Positions 44,197 through 53,713 of a stretch of 64,000 bases of DNA are shown piece by piece. Numbering within the stretch: position 1 is the first letter of the stretch; every line of letters starts with the position of its first letter. Under the pieces are notes generated by a model. The model searched no databases, had not been told where the DNA came from, and saw nothing but the letters and a program-made list of their open reading frames with translations. The stretch spans positions 62,001 through 126,000 of the forward strand of contig NZ_BJMK01000006.1 of assembly GCF_006539125.1 (NCBI RefSeq), read 5' to 3'. This DNA is from Gluconobacter sphaericus NBRC 12467. Its GTDB lineage: Bacteria > Pseudomonadota > Alphaproteobacteria > Acetobacterales > Acetobacteraceae. Made by a program: the position numbers and the translations under genes.

Positions 44197-44628
44197 ATGA
44201 CCATCAAAAAAACAGCCTCAGCCCACTGGACCGGCGGCCTCAAAGACGGCAAAGGCACGATTTCCACCCAGAGCGGCGCTCTGCACGATCAGCCTTACGG
44301 CTTCAATACCCGCTTCGAAGACAAGCCCGGCACGAACCCCGAGGAACTGCTTGGTGCGGCCCATGCCGGGTGTTTCACGATGGCGCTGTCCATGATGCTG
44401 GAACAGGCTGGCTTCAAGGCCGAATCACTGGAAACGAAAGCGACCATCTCACTGGACAAGTCCGGCGAAGGCTTTGCCATCACCCAGTCTCACCTCACCG
44501 TGCGTGGCAAGGTTCCGGGCGCGTCTGAAACGCAGTTTCTCGACATTGCGAACAAAGCCAAAGCGGGGTGCCCGCTGTCGCAGGTCATCAAGGCAAACAT
44601 TACGCTGGATGCCACCCTCGAACACTGA
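44197..44628 (+). CDS. OsmC-family peroxiredoxin
   Basis: This 143-residue protein has the two redox cysteines of the OsmC/Ohr fold: AHAGCFTMALS (about Cys56) and KAGCPLSQV (about Cys124), plus the N-terminal pattern FEDKPGTNPEELLGAAHAGC. It reduces organic or lipid hydroperoxides, with thiols supplied from elsewhere. The pattern fits the OsmC branch more than Ohr. The start at 44197 follows AAAGAG; the frame is open 12 codons further up. Confidence 0.9.
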   Translation: MTIKKTASAHWTGGLKDGKGTISTQSGALHDQPYGFNTRFEDKPGTNPEELLGAAHAGCFTMALSMMLEQAGFKAESLETKATISLDKSGEGFAITQSHLTVRGKVPGASETQFLDIANKAKAGCPLSQVIKANITLDATLEH

Positions 44629-44643
44629 AACGTCGCTTGTACT

Positions 44644-44666
44644 GGCGGGGCCTAACGGCCCCAGCC
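44644..44666. terminator. GC-rich hairpin between convergent osmC and aroC
   Basis: GGCGGGGCC (44644-44652) pairs with GGCCCC plus GCC (44657-44666) with one bulged A and a 4-base loop. It spans the aroC stop codon and starts 15 bp after the osmC stop. It has no T-tract on either side, so its role as terminator is inferred from position and stability. Confidence 0.45.
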
Positions 44667-45734
44667 ACATTGCGCGTGATCACGCAGAAGATGATCGGCC
44701 AGCACACAGGCCATCATCGCTTCGGCCACGGGAACAGCCCGGATGCCGATGCACGGATCATGCCGCCCCTTGGTCATCACTTCAACAGACTCACCCTCGC
44801 GCGTGATGCTGGGAACGGGTGTGAGAATCGAACTGGTCGGCTTGATCGCAAAACGCGCCACGATGGGCTGTCCTGTGGAAATACCACCCAGAATGCCGCC
44901 GGCATGGTTTGATGCGAATTGCGGCCCAGGCGAAATCGGATCGGCGTTCTGTTCGCCGCGAAGGGCGGCCACGGCAAAACCGTCCCCAATCTCGACACCC
45001 TTGACCCCATTGATACCCATCATGGCACCGGCGAGATCAGCATCAAGCTTGCCATAGACCGGCGCACCGAGTCCGGCAGGTAGACCTTCCGCCACAACTT
45101 CGACAGTTGCCCCGATCGACGATCCATCTTTGCGGATGGAGTCGAGAAGAGCTTCCCATGGCCCCACGGATTCCGCATCCGGGCACCACAGTGGGTTGCG
45201 CTCGACCTCATTCCAGTCCCAGCGGGCAGGATTGATGGTCTGGCCACCGATTCCCGTCAGGGCGGCACGGATCTTCACGCCCTCCCCTACCAGCGTTTTG
45301 AGCAGTACGCGCGCCACGGCCCCTGCTGCAACCCGCATGGCCGTCTCACGCGCTGAAGAACGTCCACCCCCACGATAATCGCGGATGCCGTATTTCATGT
45401 CATAGGCGATGTCAGCATGACCGGGACGATAGCGGGTTGCGATATCACCGTAATCCTTCGACCGCTGATCGGTATTCTCGATCATCAGCGAAATGGGTGT
45501 TCCGGTCGTCTGCCCTTCAAACACGCCTGAGAGGATCCGGACCTGATCCGGCTCCCGGCGCTGCGTGGTAAAGCGGGACTGCCCCGGCCGACGGCGGTCG
45601 AGCCAGGGCTGGATGTCCTGCTCGGACAGCTTCAGGCGGGGTGGAGAGCCATCAATGACGCAGCCGATCGCCGGTCCGTGACTTTCCCCCCAGGTAGTAA
45701 CGCGAAAAAGATTCCCGAAGCTGTTGTCCGACAT
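44652..45734 (-). CDS. aroC: Chorismate synthase
   Basis: This 360-residue enzyme of the shikimate pathway converts EPSP to chorismate using reduced FMN. The family motifs are visible: [17 protein letters not shown] near the N-terminus, [30 protein letters not shown] (about 100-130), and [18 protein letters not shown] near the C-terminus. It follows fabI with a one-base gap, so the two are co-transcribed. Its product feeds the chorismate mutase encoded at 34.4 kb. Confidence 0.96.
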   Translation of the reverse strand: MSDNSFGNLFRVTTWGESHGPAIGCVIDGSPPRLKLSEQDIQPWLDRRRPGQSRFTTQRREPDQVRILSGVFEGQTTGTPISLMIENTDQRSKDYGDIATRYRPGHADIAYDMKYGIRDYRGGGRSSARETAMRVAAGAVARVLLKTLVGEGVKIRAALTGIGGQTINPARWDWNEVERNPLWCPDAESVGPWEALLDSIRKDGSSIGATVEVVAEGLPAGLGAPVYGKLDADLAGAMMGINGVKGVEIGDGFAVAALRGEQNADPISPGPQFASNHAGGILGGISTGQPIVARFAIKPTSSILTPVPSITREGESVEVMTKGRHDPCIGIRAVPVAEAMMACVLADHLLRDHAQCGWGR

Positions 45735-45735
45735 G

Positions 45736-46587
45736 TCAGGTCCCGGAGCCGACCGCTGCGATGTCCGGAGCGTCCGGGTTCTTCATGCCGACCGTGTGGT
45801 AGCCGCAGTCAACATGATGAATCTCTCCCGTCACGCCGCTGGACAGGTCGGAGAGCAGGTACATGCCCGAACCGCCGACATCCTTGAGGGTCACGTTACG
45901 CTCCATCGGAGCATTGAGCTGGTTCCAGCGCAGGATATAGCGGAAATCGCTGATCCCGTTGGCGGCCAGCGTCATGATCGGACCGGCGGAGATGCCGTTC
46001 ACGCGGATATCGTCACGGCCCAGATCGGCAGCCATGTAGCGCACGGAGGCCTCCAGAGCTGCCTTGGCCACACCCATCACATTATAGTGCGGCATGACGC
46101 GCTCGGCGCCGAGATAGGTCATGCTCAGAAACGATCCGCCCGGATTCATCATCGCAGATGCACGACGAGCAACGCTCACGAAGGAATAGCAGGAGATGTC
46201 CATGGCCTGCAGGAAGGCATCGCGCGGCGTGTCGATATAGCGGCCGCGAAGATACTGTTTGTCTGCAAAAGCGATGGCATGGAGCACAAAGTCGATCTTG
46301 CCCCAGACCTTCTCGATTTCGTCGAACGTGCTGTTGATGGCGTCGTCATCGCTGACGTCACAGGAGAGGACGAGTTCGGACCCGACACTCTCGGCCAACG
46401 GACGGACGCGCTTGCCCAGCGCCTCGCCCTGATAGGTAAAGGCAAGCTCCGCCCCCTGTGCCGCACAGGCACTGGCAATAGCCCAGGCAATAGAGTGTTT
46501 GTTGGCAACACCCATGATCACACCGCGCTTGCCCTTCATAAGGGTTCCGCTCACTGGAGCCGGGATGTTGTCTTCCGTTTCAGACAT
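45736..46587 (-). CDS. fabI: Enoyl-ACP reductase (NADH)
   Basis: This 283-residue SDR-fold FabI has [13 protein letters not shown] near the N-terminus (nucleotide loop) and the catalytic Tyr-x6-Lys as YNVMGVAK (about residues 172-179). [13 protein letters not shown] follows in the substrate loop. It catalyses the last step of fatty acid elongation and is the triclosan-type target enzyme. The ATG at 46587 has AGGAAATC just upstream; the frame is open 16 codons more. aroC follows one base after the stop. Confidence 0.95.
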   Translation of the reverse strand: MSETEDNIPAPVSGTLMKGKRGVIMGVANKHSIAWAIASACAAQGAELAFTYQGEALGKRVRPLAESVGSELVLSCDVSDDDAINSTFDEIEKVWGKIDFVLHAIAFADKQYLRGRYIDTPRDAFLQAMDISCYSFVSVARRASAMMNPGGSFLSMTYLGAERVMPHYNVMGVAKAALEASVRYMAADLGRDDIRVNGISAGPIMTLAANGISDFRYILRWNQLNAPMERNVTLKDVGGSGMYLLSDLSSGVTGEIHHVDCGYHTVGMKNPDAPDIAAVGSGT

Positions 46588-46732
46588 GGTGATTTCCTGA
46601 ATCGCGTTGGCGTATTGAGGGCCGTGGTTGCACAAGCGCCCGTTACAAACAAGACTTTGCGACGATTGCGCCGTTTTTTGCCCTCTGACAGGACATTAAG
46701 GCATCACTCCGGCGCTTAAGGAATTTTTACCC

Positions 46733-47275
46733 ATGTGTTCGAAATCCGCCTGCGCCACCATGGACCCATTCGATTTTTCCGAACGACACTCCATCCTGAT
46801 CCGCGCCCGGCCCGAGAGCATTCTGAACTCCGTACGCCGCTACCGTCTGGGGGATGATCCGCTTCTCCGCCCCGCCCTTTACCTGCGTGGACTGCCTGCC
46901 CGTCTGCTGCACACCCCGCCTCCACCGCCTCTGGAGCTTCAGGACTTCACGCTTCTTTCACAGACCGATCGCAGTCTGATCTACGGGCTGAAAGGCTCTT
47001 TCTGGCGGACGAATTACGGTCTGCGCCGTTTTGACACACCTATGGAATTTCTCGGTGACAGGGATGCGTCCAGTGCAACCCTGGTCCTGTCCTTTATGAC
47101 AATGCCAGCCGGGCGGGAACGGACGCGCCTGGTTACGCAGACACATATCCTTTGCCCCACTTCCTATGTCCGGCGGCGCTTTCTCCCCTACTGGCTCATC
47201 ATACGCCCTGTCAGTGGCCTGCTGCGACGACGCATGCTGTCCCAGATCAAGGTGCGATGTGAGCAGAGCGCCTAA
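46733..47275 (+). CDS. SRPBCC-like protein of unknown function
   Basis: This 180-residue protein has the pattern DRSLIYGLKGSFWR, then TLVLSFMTMPAGRERTRLVTQTHILCPTSYVRRRFLPYWLIIRPVSGLLRRRML. I associate this layout (GxxGxFW, GRTRL-T-T, RRRFxxYWxxIxPxSGxxRR) with START/SRPBCC-type lipid- or ligand-binding folds, but this is from memory. There is no signal peptide. AGGA lies nine bases before the ATG; an internal ATG at 46760 is also possible. It is divergent from fabI. Confidence 0.65.
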   Translation: MCSKSACATMDPFDFSERHSILIRARPESILNSVRRYRLGDDPLLRPALYLRGLPARLLHTPPPPPLELQDFTLLSQTDRSLIYGLKGSFWRTNYGLRRFDTPMEFLGDRDASSATLVLSFMTMPAGRERTRLVTQTHILCPTSYVRRRFLPYWLIIRPVSGLLRRRMLSQIKVRCEQSA

Positions 47276-47404
47276 ACTGTTTTCATAGCGGGCCGGATGA
47301 CTGAAACATGCCATCCGCGTTATGATCTTCACACTGACGAGCCGGTCTGCACCGCTCCTGCCGCGCCACGCCTGTTCCGCCAATCCAGTTCCAAGGAGAT
47401 TCTC

Positions 47405-48007
47405 ATGTCCGACATCCCCCTGATTGACCTGAAGGCCGATCCCTTCGCTCTGTTTGCGGCCTGGATGTCGGATGCCGAGACATCCGAGCCGAACGATCCC
47501 AACGCCATGGCCGTGGCAACCGCCACGTCCGACGGGCGACCTTCCGTCCGGATGCTCCTGCTCAAGGGTGTGGATGAGCGTGGCTTCGTTTTCTACACCA
47601 ATCTGGAAAGCCGCAAGGGGCGCGAACTGCTATCCAACCCGCATGTCGCCCTGCTTTTCCACTGGAAATCCCTCCGCCGCCAGATCCGGATCGAAGGCCC
47701 GGTCGAGGCCGTCAGCAGTACTGAAGCTGATGCGTATTTCGCAAGCCGCTCGCGCATGTCCCGCCTTGGCGCCGTCGCTTCCGAGCAGTCACGTCCGCTG
47801 GACAGCCGCAGCACCTTCGAGGAACGCCTGAAAGCCGCGGACGAGAAATATGGCGAGGGTCCGATCCCCCGCCCTGCCAACTGGTCAGGCTTCCGCGTTC
47901 TGCCCGAAGCCATCGAATTCTGGCAGGATCGCCCCTACCGCCTGCATGACAGGGCCGTGTGGACCCGTGACGGAAACAGATGGAACGTCACACGACTTTA
48001 TCCGTAA
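47405..48007 (+). CDS. pdxH: Pyridoxamine 5'-phosphate oxidase
   Basis: This 200-residue FMN-dependent oxidase has RPSVRMLLLKGVDERGFVFYTNLESRKG (FMN and substrate contacts), LFHWKSLRRQIRIEG, and the C-terminal PLP-site region FWQDRPYRLHDR followed by WNVTRLYP. It makes pyridoxal phosphate. An ideal AAGGAG precedes the ATG at 47405; upstream in-frame codons to 47297 are unlikely to be used. Confidence 0.96.
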   Translation: MSDIPLIDLKADPFALFAAWMSDAETSEPNDPNAMAVATATSDGRPSVRMLLLKGVDERGFVFYTNLESRKGRELLSNPHVALLFHWKSLRRQIRIEGPVEAVSSTEADAYFASRSRMSRLGAVASEQSRPLDSRSTFEERLKAADEKYGEGPIPRPANWSGFRVLPEAIEFWQDRPYRLHDRAVWTRDGNRWNVTRLYP

Positions 48008-48055
48008 ATACATCATAACAACGTTCTGCAGATTTTGACCGGGGAGCCCTGACCC

Positions 48056-48940
48056 ATGCTTATCGACATCAAGAATATCCTCCTCCCCCTGAACGGCTCC
48101 GGTGACCTCGAAGCCGTCATGTCGGTCGCGCTGGATTTCGCGCACCGCTTCGATGCCCATCTGTCCGCTGTCGTGGTCGGCTCGGACCCGTCCGAAGTCG
48201 CAACGCTGGCTGGCGAAGGCATCTCGGCTGGCATGGTCAATGAAATGATCGACACGGCCACGACCGAGGCCCAGCGCCGTGCGATCGCGATCCGCAAGGC
48301 CTTCGACGCTTTCATTCACGCGCATGGCATCCGACGCGTCGAGCCCTCGAAAATCGGCTCGTCTGCGGGCGATGGCGTCAGTGCCAGCCTGGATGTCCTC
48401 AACGGGACGGAGCACGATTCCCTGACATGGCGTTCGCGCCTTGCCGACATGACTCTGGTCCCGAACCTCGCCCAGGACGGCGACCCACGCGCCTCTGAAA
48501 CGCTGCATGCCATACTGTTCGACAGCGGGCGCCCGCTCGTGATCGCTCCGCCCGCCCCGCCGAAGACAGTGGGCAAGCGCATCGCCATCGCCTGGAACGG
48601 CACGCCCGAAGCCTCATTGGCCCTGCGCTGCATCCTGCCCTGGGCCCATAAGGCCGAAGCCGTGCAGGTCCTGACCTGTCAGGACTACCAGCGTCGTGGA
48701 CCGGGCGCGGACGAGATCGTGACCTATCTGCGGATGCACGGCATTTCCGCCACGGCCCGCGAGTTCGAGGCCGTCAACCGTGACATCGGTGCGGGGCTCC
48801 TGAAGGCGGCCACGGAGTTCAATGCCGACATGCTTGGCATGGGCGCCTATTCCCACTCCCGTCTGCGCCAGATGATTCTGGGCGGTGTCACCCGTCACAT
48901 TCTGGAACAGGCGCAGCTCACCGTTCTCATGAGCCGCTGA
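48056..48940 (+). CDS. Universal stress protein with two Usp domains
   Basis: This 294-residue protein has two Usp domains: residues 1-145, starting IKNILLPLNGSGDLEAVMSVALDFA, and 155-294, starting KRIAIAWNGTPEASLALRC. Only the second ends with the ATP-binding pattern G-2x-G-9x-G-(S/T), seen in GMGAYSHSRLRQMILGGVTRHIL. The first copy has a degenerate end, so one ATP site is likely. GGGGAG lies nine bases before the ATG. Such tandem Usps are common in alphaproteobacteria and respond to oxygen, nutrient or other stress. Confidence 0.9.
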   Translation: MLIDIKNILLPLNGSGDLEAVMSVALDFAHRFDAHLSAVVVGSDPSEVATLAGEGISAGMVNEMIDTATTEAQRRAIAIRKAFDAFIHAHGIRRVEPSKIGSSAGDGVSASLDVLNGTEHDSLTWRSRLADMTLVPNLAQDGDPRASETLHAILFDSGRPLVIAPPAPPKTVGKRIAIAWNGTPEASLALRCILPWAHKAEAVQVLTCQDYQRRGPGADEIVTYLRMHGISATAREFEAVNRDIGAGLLKAATEFNADMLGMGAYSHSRLRQMILGGVTRHILEQAQLTVLMSR

Positions 48941-48978
48941 ACCCGCTCTCCCTGCCTGCCGACCTGGAAGGAACCTTC

Positions 48979-49707
48979 ATGTCCCTGTCCCGCATCTTCT
49001 GCTCAACCTGCCTGACCCTCGCATTGTCAGGTACCGCGCTGCTTCCTGCATCGGCCATGGACACACGCTCTCTGCCACAAGCAGGCAGCTTCACCCTTCA
49101 GGAGCCACAGGCACGACTGAAACTGCACCTTGTTCCGGGAAGCAGGCTGGCAACTGGCTATCACAGCCCGTTCTATCAGCAGAGCCCCACAACAAGTGCC
49201 ATCACCCTGCGGACGGATGGGCTTCAGCCCTCCATCCGGGGACAGACAGCCCCCGCAACTGTCCTGCGTGAAGGCACGGCCTGGTATTTCCAGCAGACAC
49301 CTGCCGACATGACCGCCAACCTGCATATTGACACCTGGCCCAGCAACCAGCGTGTCATTATCGGCCGTATCCAGAGTGCGCGCGGAGCAGTCGTGGAACT
49401 GGTAGCTGATGGCAAACACTCGCAGGTCACGGTGACAATCCATGACGGCAACACGAGCCGGAGCGTCGTCGCCGGGACGATCTACCCGGACCGCAACATC
49501 AACTACACCCTCTCCTCGCGCCCGAACGGAACACTTGTTGTTGTCGTCAACGGAAGCCGCAGCGTGCTCGCCATGCCGACGTCCGCGACGGCACCCGTCA
49601 TGTGGTTCGAGGCCGTCTCCGGCCAGACAGGATGGCACATGCCCTGCCATGGCGATGTGGCTCAGGTGACCTTCACGTCCCTTGAAGTCCGCCATCCTGC
49701 ACCCTGA
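48979..49707 (+). CDS. Secreted protein resembling the PL7 alginate lyase fold, catalytic residues lost
   Basis: This 242-residue protein has a clear Sec signal peptide (cleavage near ASA-MD at 26). The mature part is beta-rich and seems to follow the polysaccharide lyase 7 order: TVLREG (93-99; compare RSELRE), VIIGRIQS (126-133; compare VIGQIH), INYTLSSRPNGTLVVVVNG (174-192; compare SYEI-NG-VTVNG) and MWFEAVSGQ (208-216; compare YFKAGVYNQ). If the alignment is right, the catalytic Gln and His of QIH are Arg and Gln, and the catalytic Tyr is Ser, so it would bind rather than cut. AAGGAA precedes the ATG. It is upstream of the lipid A operon on the same strand. Family call is tentative. Confidence 0.5.
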   Translation: MSLSRIFCSTCLTLALSGTALLPASAMDTRSLPQAGSFTLQEPQARLKLHLVPGSRLATGYHSPFYQQSPTTSAITLRTDGLQPSIRGQTAPATVLREGTAWYFQQTPADMTANLHIDTWPSNQRVIIGRIQSARGAVVELVADGKHSQVTVTIHDGNTSRSVVAGTIYPDRNINYTLSSRPNGTLVVVVNGSRSVLAMPTSATAPVMWFEAVSGQTGWHMPCHGDVAQVTFTSLEVRHPAP

Positions 49708-49777
49708 GGAGGTAAGGCGGCCAAGGATACATGCCCAGCCTTTGCCGCCCGTAACGCCGCGTGCTACGCGACACGGA

Positions 49778-51658
49778 ATGACCCTGTCTTCACGCCTTCT
49801 TCGCCTGTGGTTGGGGGTCTGTCTGCGTTCCACACGCTGGCAGATCAGCGGCTCTCCCCGTGCGGTCGAAACGCTGCTGACGCCCGGTCAGGGAAGTGTG
49901 GTCGCCTTCTGGCACCGCTCCCTGGCACTCAGCCCGGCCCTGTGGTTCTGGGCGCGCCCGCAGGAGCCGCGTCTGGCCCTCCGCTTTCTGGTCTCCCGCA
50001 ATCCCGACGGTGTGCTGATCGCAAATATTGTCCGGCCATGGGGCATCATCGGCATCCATGGCTCCTCCAGCAAAAAGGGCAAAGACAAGGGCGGGGCCGC
50101 GGCCCTCCGTACAGCACTGAAAGAAATTCAGAGCGGCTCGATTGTCGGGATCACCCCGGACGGTCCCCGCGGACCGGCTGAACAGGTCCAGCCCGGTGCC
50201 ATCGTCCTGTCCCGCCTGGCTCAATGCCCGGTAGTGCCCCTCGGCATGGCCTGCACAAGTCTGCGCCTGCCCTCATGGGACAGACTGGTTTTCCCCCTTC
50301 CGTTCGGACGCGGCGCCCTCATCATGGGCGAGCCCCTGTTTCAGCCCGATGCCACGATCCTCCAGAACGCCCTGAACGACGTCTCGCTGCGCGCCGAGAG
50401 CGTGGTGCGGCACCAGCAGTCCAATCTGGCGGACCATCTATGGCGTGCAGCCGGAACCCTCATGGCCCCGGCCCTGACGGTCATGCTGCGCATCCGCCTG
50501 CATCGCGGACGCGAGCTACCCGGCCGCCTTCGCGAGCGCATGGGACTGGAGCGCACGGGACCACGCCGGGGCCACCGCCCCCCGGGGCAGCTTCTGTGGA
50601 TCCATGCCGCCAGCGTCGGCGAGACCCTCTGCGCCCTGCCGCTTGCCGATGCCCTGCTCAAGGCCCGGCCCGACATGCGCATCCTTTTTACGACCGCAAC
50701 CGTCACCGGCAGCGAGATCGTGGCTCGGCATCCACTCTACGAGCAGCGGATCATACACCGCTTCATCCCCCACGACGTACCACGCTGGCTTAGGCGCTTC
50801 CTGAACATTTGGCAGCCGGAAGGCGTCATATTCGTGGAAAGCGAACTCTGGCCAGGCATCATTGCAGCCTGTTCGCACCGCGACATCCCGGTCATACTCG
50901 TCAACGGGCGCCTGTCGGATCGTTCGGCCCGTCTGTGGATCCGTCTGGGAGAGCCGGCACGCCACATGATGAAACGCCTGTCTTGGGTGGCAGCCCGTGG
51001 CCCCGAAGACGCTGCGCGCTTCCGGGCATTGGGGGCTCTCCCGATCTATGAAGACGGCGACCTCAAACAGGACGCTCCGCCTCTTGTCTATGACGAGACG
51101 GAATATGCTCGGCTAAAAACCTTGATCGGCGTCCGCCCCGTCTTCGTCGCCGCATCTACCCACCCCGGCGAAGAAGAGCTTGTCCTTCAGGCCGCGGAAA
51201 AAGCCCGAAAGCTCCAGCCCGATCTGCTGACCATCATCGTCCCACGACACCCCGCCCGTGGCGCAGAACTGGCAGCACGCTTTGACCTGCCCCGCCGGAC
51301 GGCAGGACAGGACCCAACACCCCAGACACAGACCTGGCTGGCCGATACGCTGGGCGAACTGGGTCTGTTCTACCGTCTGGCGGACCGCTGTTTTCTGGGC
51401 AATTCCCTTGTCGGAAAGGGTGGCGGCCACAACCCGTTCGAGCCGCTGCGTCTGGGCATTCCTACGGCGACTGGGCCGAAAATGGAGAACTGGCGGGAGG
51501 CAATGGCCACTGTTTCTGATACAATCTATGTCGTGACCGATGTGGAGTGTCTGACACGATGGCTCGAATCCCCTCTCCCGCCCGTCAGGACAACGGGATT
51601 GCAGCGCTCCGTGGTGAGCGTCCTGCGAGACCGCATCCTGAAAACGGTTGAACGATGA
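49778..51658 (+). CDS. waaA: DUF374 acyltransferase-like domain fused to Kdo transferase WaaA
   Basis: One open frame encodes two normally separate proteins. The first about 210 residues are a DUF374 lysophospholipid-acyltransferase-like domain (AFWHRSLALSP, then SSSKKGKDKGGAAALR and GITPDGPRGPAEQVQPGA). From about residue 225 a full 3-deoxy-D-manno-octulosonic acid transferase follows (LLWIHAASVGETLCALPLADA, FVESELWPGII, VFVAASTHPGEEE, GKGGGHNPFEPLR). WaaA transfers Kdo to lipid IVA. The fusion takes the place of WaaA's N-terminal membrane helix. The ATG at 49778 is tentative; a TTG at 49682 overlapping the previous gene is also open. The stop overlaps lpxK in an ATGA. Confidence 0.88.
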   Translation: MTLSSRLLRLWLGVCLRSTRWQISGSPRAVETLLTPGQGSVVAFWHRSLALSPALWFWARPQEPRLALRFLVSRNPDGVLIANIVRPWGIIGIHGSSSKKGKDKGGAAALRTALKEIQSGSIVGITPDGPRGPAEQVQPGAIVLSRLAQCPVVPLGMACTSLRLPSWDRLVFPLPFGRGALIMGEPLFQPDATILQNALNDVSLRAESVVRHQQSNLADHLWRAAGTLMAPALTVMLRIRLHRGRELPGRLRERMGLERTGPRRGHRPPGQLLWIHAASVGETLCALPLADALLKARPDMRILFTTATVTGSEIVARHPLYEQRIIHRFIPHDVPRWLRRFLNIWQPEGVIFVESELWPGIIAACSHRDIPVILVNGRLSDRSARLWIRLGEPARHMMKRLSWVAARGPEDAARFRALGALPIYEDGDLKQDAPPLVYDETEYARLKTLIGVRPVFVAASTHPGEEELVLQAAEKARKLQPDLLTIIVPRHPARGAELAARFDLPRRTAGQDPTPQTQTWLADTLGELGLFYRLADRCFLGNSLVGKGGGHNPFEPLRLGIPTATGPKMENWREAMATVSDTIYVVTDVECLTRWLESPLPPVRTTGLQRSVVSVLRDRILKTVER

Positions 51659-52638
51659 CGCGTCGTCCACCCCGCTTCTGGCTGCGTCCCACCCGCAGCA
51701 CCGCCGCCCGTCTCCTGCGGCCGTTCTCCTTTATCGCCACAACCCTTACCCGCCGCCGCCTCAGACAACCGACCTTCCATGCTTCCGTTCCAGTCCTGTG
51801 CTGCGGCAACATCACCACAGGCGGCACCGGTAAAACCCCTCTCACCCTTGATCTCGTCCAGCGCCTCAGGGACCTGGGCCATCACCCCCATATCCTGAGC
51901 CGAGGGCATGGCGGCCGCGAGCGTGGCCCGATCGACGTCAATCCAAGCCGCAGCACGCCCCGCGACGTGGGCGACGAACCGCTTCTCCTTGCACAAAGCG
52001 CGCCGACCTGGATCGGGGCCGACCGTTCTGAAACTGCCCGCCTCGCCATTTCCCAAGGTGCGGACTGCCTCATCATGGATGATGGTTTCCAGAACCCGAC
52101 ACTGCATCAGGATGTCTCAGTTCTTGTCGTGGATGGCGTCACTGGCTTCGGTAATGGGTGCGTTCTGCCCGCCGGCCCCCTGCGCGAGCCGGTGCCCGAT
52201 GCCCTTGCTCGTGCCAAGGCGGTCGTCATCATGGGGGATGACCGGCATAACCTGCTCCCGACGTTTCCGCCCCATCTCCTGACCGCGCAGGCCAGACTGG
52301 TGCCAGGCCCCGAAATCCGGACCCTTCTGGGACGACGTATTGTAGCGTTTGCAGGCATTGGCCGCCCGGAAAAATTCTTCGACATGCTCCGGGACGCAGG
52401 CGTGGCTCCCATCCGTTCGCTCCCTTTTCCCGACCACCATTTTTATACGCCTCGTGACATCCAGCGCCTCGAAGCCCTCAGTCGGGAATCGGAAACCACG
52501 CTGGTCACTACCGCCAAGGACGCCGTGAAACTCCCATTCCCATTCCGTACACAGGTGAAGGTCATTGGCGTAGAGCTGCTCTGGGCCGATCCTAAATCCC
52601 CCGAACGCCTCCTCAATCTGCTGTTTTCCAACACGTGA
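51655..52638 (+). CDS. lpxK: Tetraacyldisaccharide 4'-kinase
   Basis: This 327-residue P-loop kinase has Walker A in GNITTGGTGKTPLT (about residues 51-64), ILSRGHGGRERGP, GDEPLLLA, and CLIMDDGFQNPTLHQD (metal/catalytic Asp pair). It phosphorylates the 4' position of lipid A disaccharide at the inner membrane, where an N-terminal amphipathic/hydrophobic stretch anchors it. It overlaps waaA upstream (ATGA) and the LpxL-type gene downstream (GTGA). Confidence 0.94.
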   Translation: MTRRPPRFWLRPTRSTAARLLRPFSFIATTLTRRRLRQPTFHASVPVLCCGNITTGGTGKTPLTLDLVQRLRDLGHHPHILSRGHGGRERGPIDVNPSRSTPRDVGDEPLLLAQSAPTWIGADRSETARLAISQGADCLIMDDGFQNPTLHQDVSVLVVDGVTGFGNGCVLPAGPLREPVPDALARAKAVVIMGDDRHNLLPTFPPHLLTAQARLVPGPEIRTLLGRRIVAFAGIGRPEKFFDMLRDAGVAPIRSLPFPDHHFYTPRDIQRLEALSRESETTLVTTAKDAVKLPFPFRTQVKVIGVELLWADPKSPERLLNLLFSNT

Positions 52639-53543
52639 CGGCTTTCCTGTACCGCGCGGAAACCCTTCTGGTCCGTGCTCTTTTGGCCGCGATCCGCACC
52701 CTCCCGCCCGCAGCCTCTTCCAGTCTGGGTGGATTTGTAGCGCGTACGGTCGGACCGCTGCTGCCCGTCTCGAAAGTCGCAGACCGGAACCTTCAACTCG
52801 CCCTGCCAGACTATGACGCTTCCGCGCGCCGCCGCATCGTCCGCGACTGCTGGGAAAATTTGGGCCGCACAATAGGCGAGTTCCCCCATCTCAGCCGCCT
52901 GAAACAGAACACGCCCTTCGGCGCAGGATGGAGCGTCGAAGGCGCAGAACATCTTGCAACTGCCAAAGCCTCGGGCCGGCCCGTCATCTTTTTTTCGGGC
53001 CATATCGGCAACTGGGAACTCATGCCGCCCGTGGTGGCGCGCTATGGCATGCCGTTTGCGTCCTTCTACCGCGCGGCCAGCAATCCCGGCGTTGACCGCC
53101 TGATCCACAGGCTCCGGCAGGACGCGATGGGACAGGATGTGCCCATGTTCCCCAAAGGCTCGAAAGGCGCACGCGCAGCCCTGAAATATCTGTCCAAAGG
53201 CGGAAATCTGGGCGTTCTGGGCGATCAGAAAATGAATGACGGAATCGAGGCCAGACTCTTCGGTCATCCCGCCATGACGGCCTCTGCCGCAGCCGTGTTC
53301 GCTCTGAGGCACGACGCCCTGATCGTGACCGGACATGTCCGTCGTGATGGTCCGGCCAGACTCGTTCTGGTCGTGGATGCGCCCTTCATGCCGACGAAAA
53401 CGGACGATCGTGCCAGAGACATTCTCGTCCTGACGCAGCTGTTCAATGACCGTCTCGAGGAATGGATCCGCGACATTCCGGGTTCCTGGCTCTGGCTACA
53501 CCGCCGCTGGAACAAATCCCTGTACCGGAATATGACAACATAG
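52635..53543 (+). CDS. Lipid A biosynthesis acyltransferase, LpxL/LpxM family
   Basis: This 302-residue membrane-associated acyltransferase has the catalytic H-x4-E motif in FFSGHIGNWELMP (about residue 118) and GVLGDQKMNDG downstream; the end reads WLWLHRRWNK as in this family. It adds a secondary acyl chain to Kdo-lipid IVA. Whether it is LpxL or LpxM by specificity cannot be told. It starts with GTG inside the lpxK stop and closes the waaA-lpxK operon. Confidence 0.9.
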   Translation: MTAFLYRAETLLVRALLAAIRTLPPAASSSLGGFVARTVGPLLPVSKVADRNLQLALPDYDASARRRIVRDCWENLGRTIGEFPHLSRLKQNTPFGAGWSVEGAEHLATAKASGRPVIFFSGHIGNWELMPPVVARYGMPFASFYRAASNPGVDRLIHRLRQDAMGQDVPMFPKGSKGARAALKYLSKGGNLGVLGDQKMNDGIEARLFGHPAMTASAAAVFALRHDALIVTGHVRRDGPARLVLVVDAPFMPTKTDDRARDILVLTQLFNDRLEEWIRDIPGSWLWLHRRWNKSLYRNMTT

Positions 53544-53676
53544 TGTCAAGCTATGCACTGAGAGCATGGCAGATTTGTCACAGTAGGGATAGTTTATGTC
53601 GCAAAACAGTCTCCAGAGGTTATTAAAGATTGTGAAACGTGCCTTTCGGATCTTAGCCTGAACTCATCACCACGAC

Positions 53677-53692
53677 CCGGGTCCTTGCCCGG
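53677..53692 (+). repeat. Short hairpin upstream of the DUF gene at 53714
   Basis: CCGGG (53677-53681) pairs with CCCGG (53688-53692) around a 6-base loop, 10 bp before the ribosome site (GAGGA) of the next gene. It could end the lipid A operon transcript or control the following gene. No T-tract beyond three T residues follows. Confidence 0.3.
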
Positions 53693-53713
53693 CTTTATGA
53701 TGAGGACTTCCTG

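Noticed and set aside
53560-53580. Imperfect GCTATGC/GCATGGC repeat after the lipid A operon
   Set aside because: One G-T pair, short stem and no T-tract; too weak to call a terminator.
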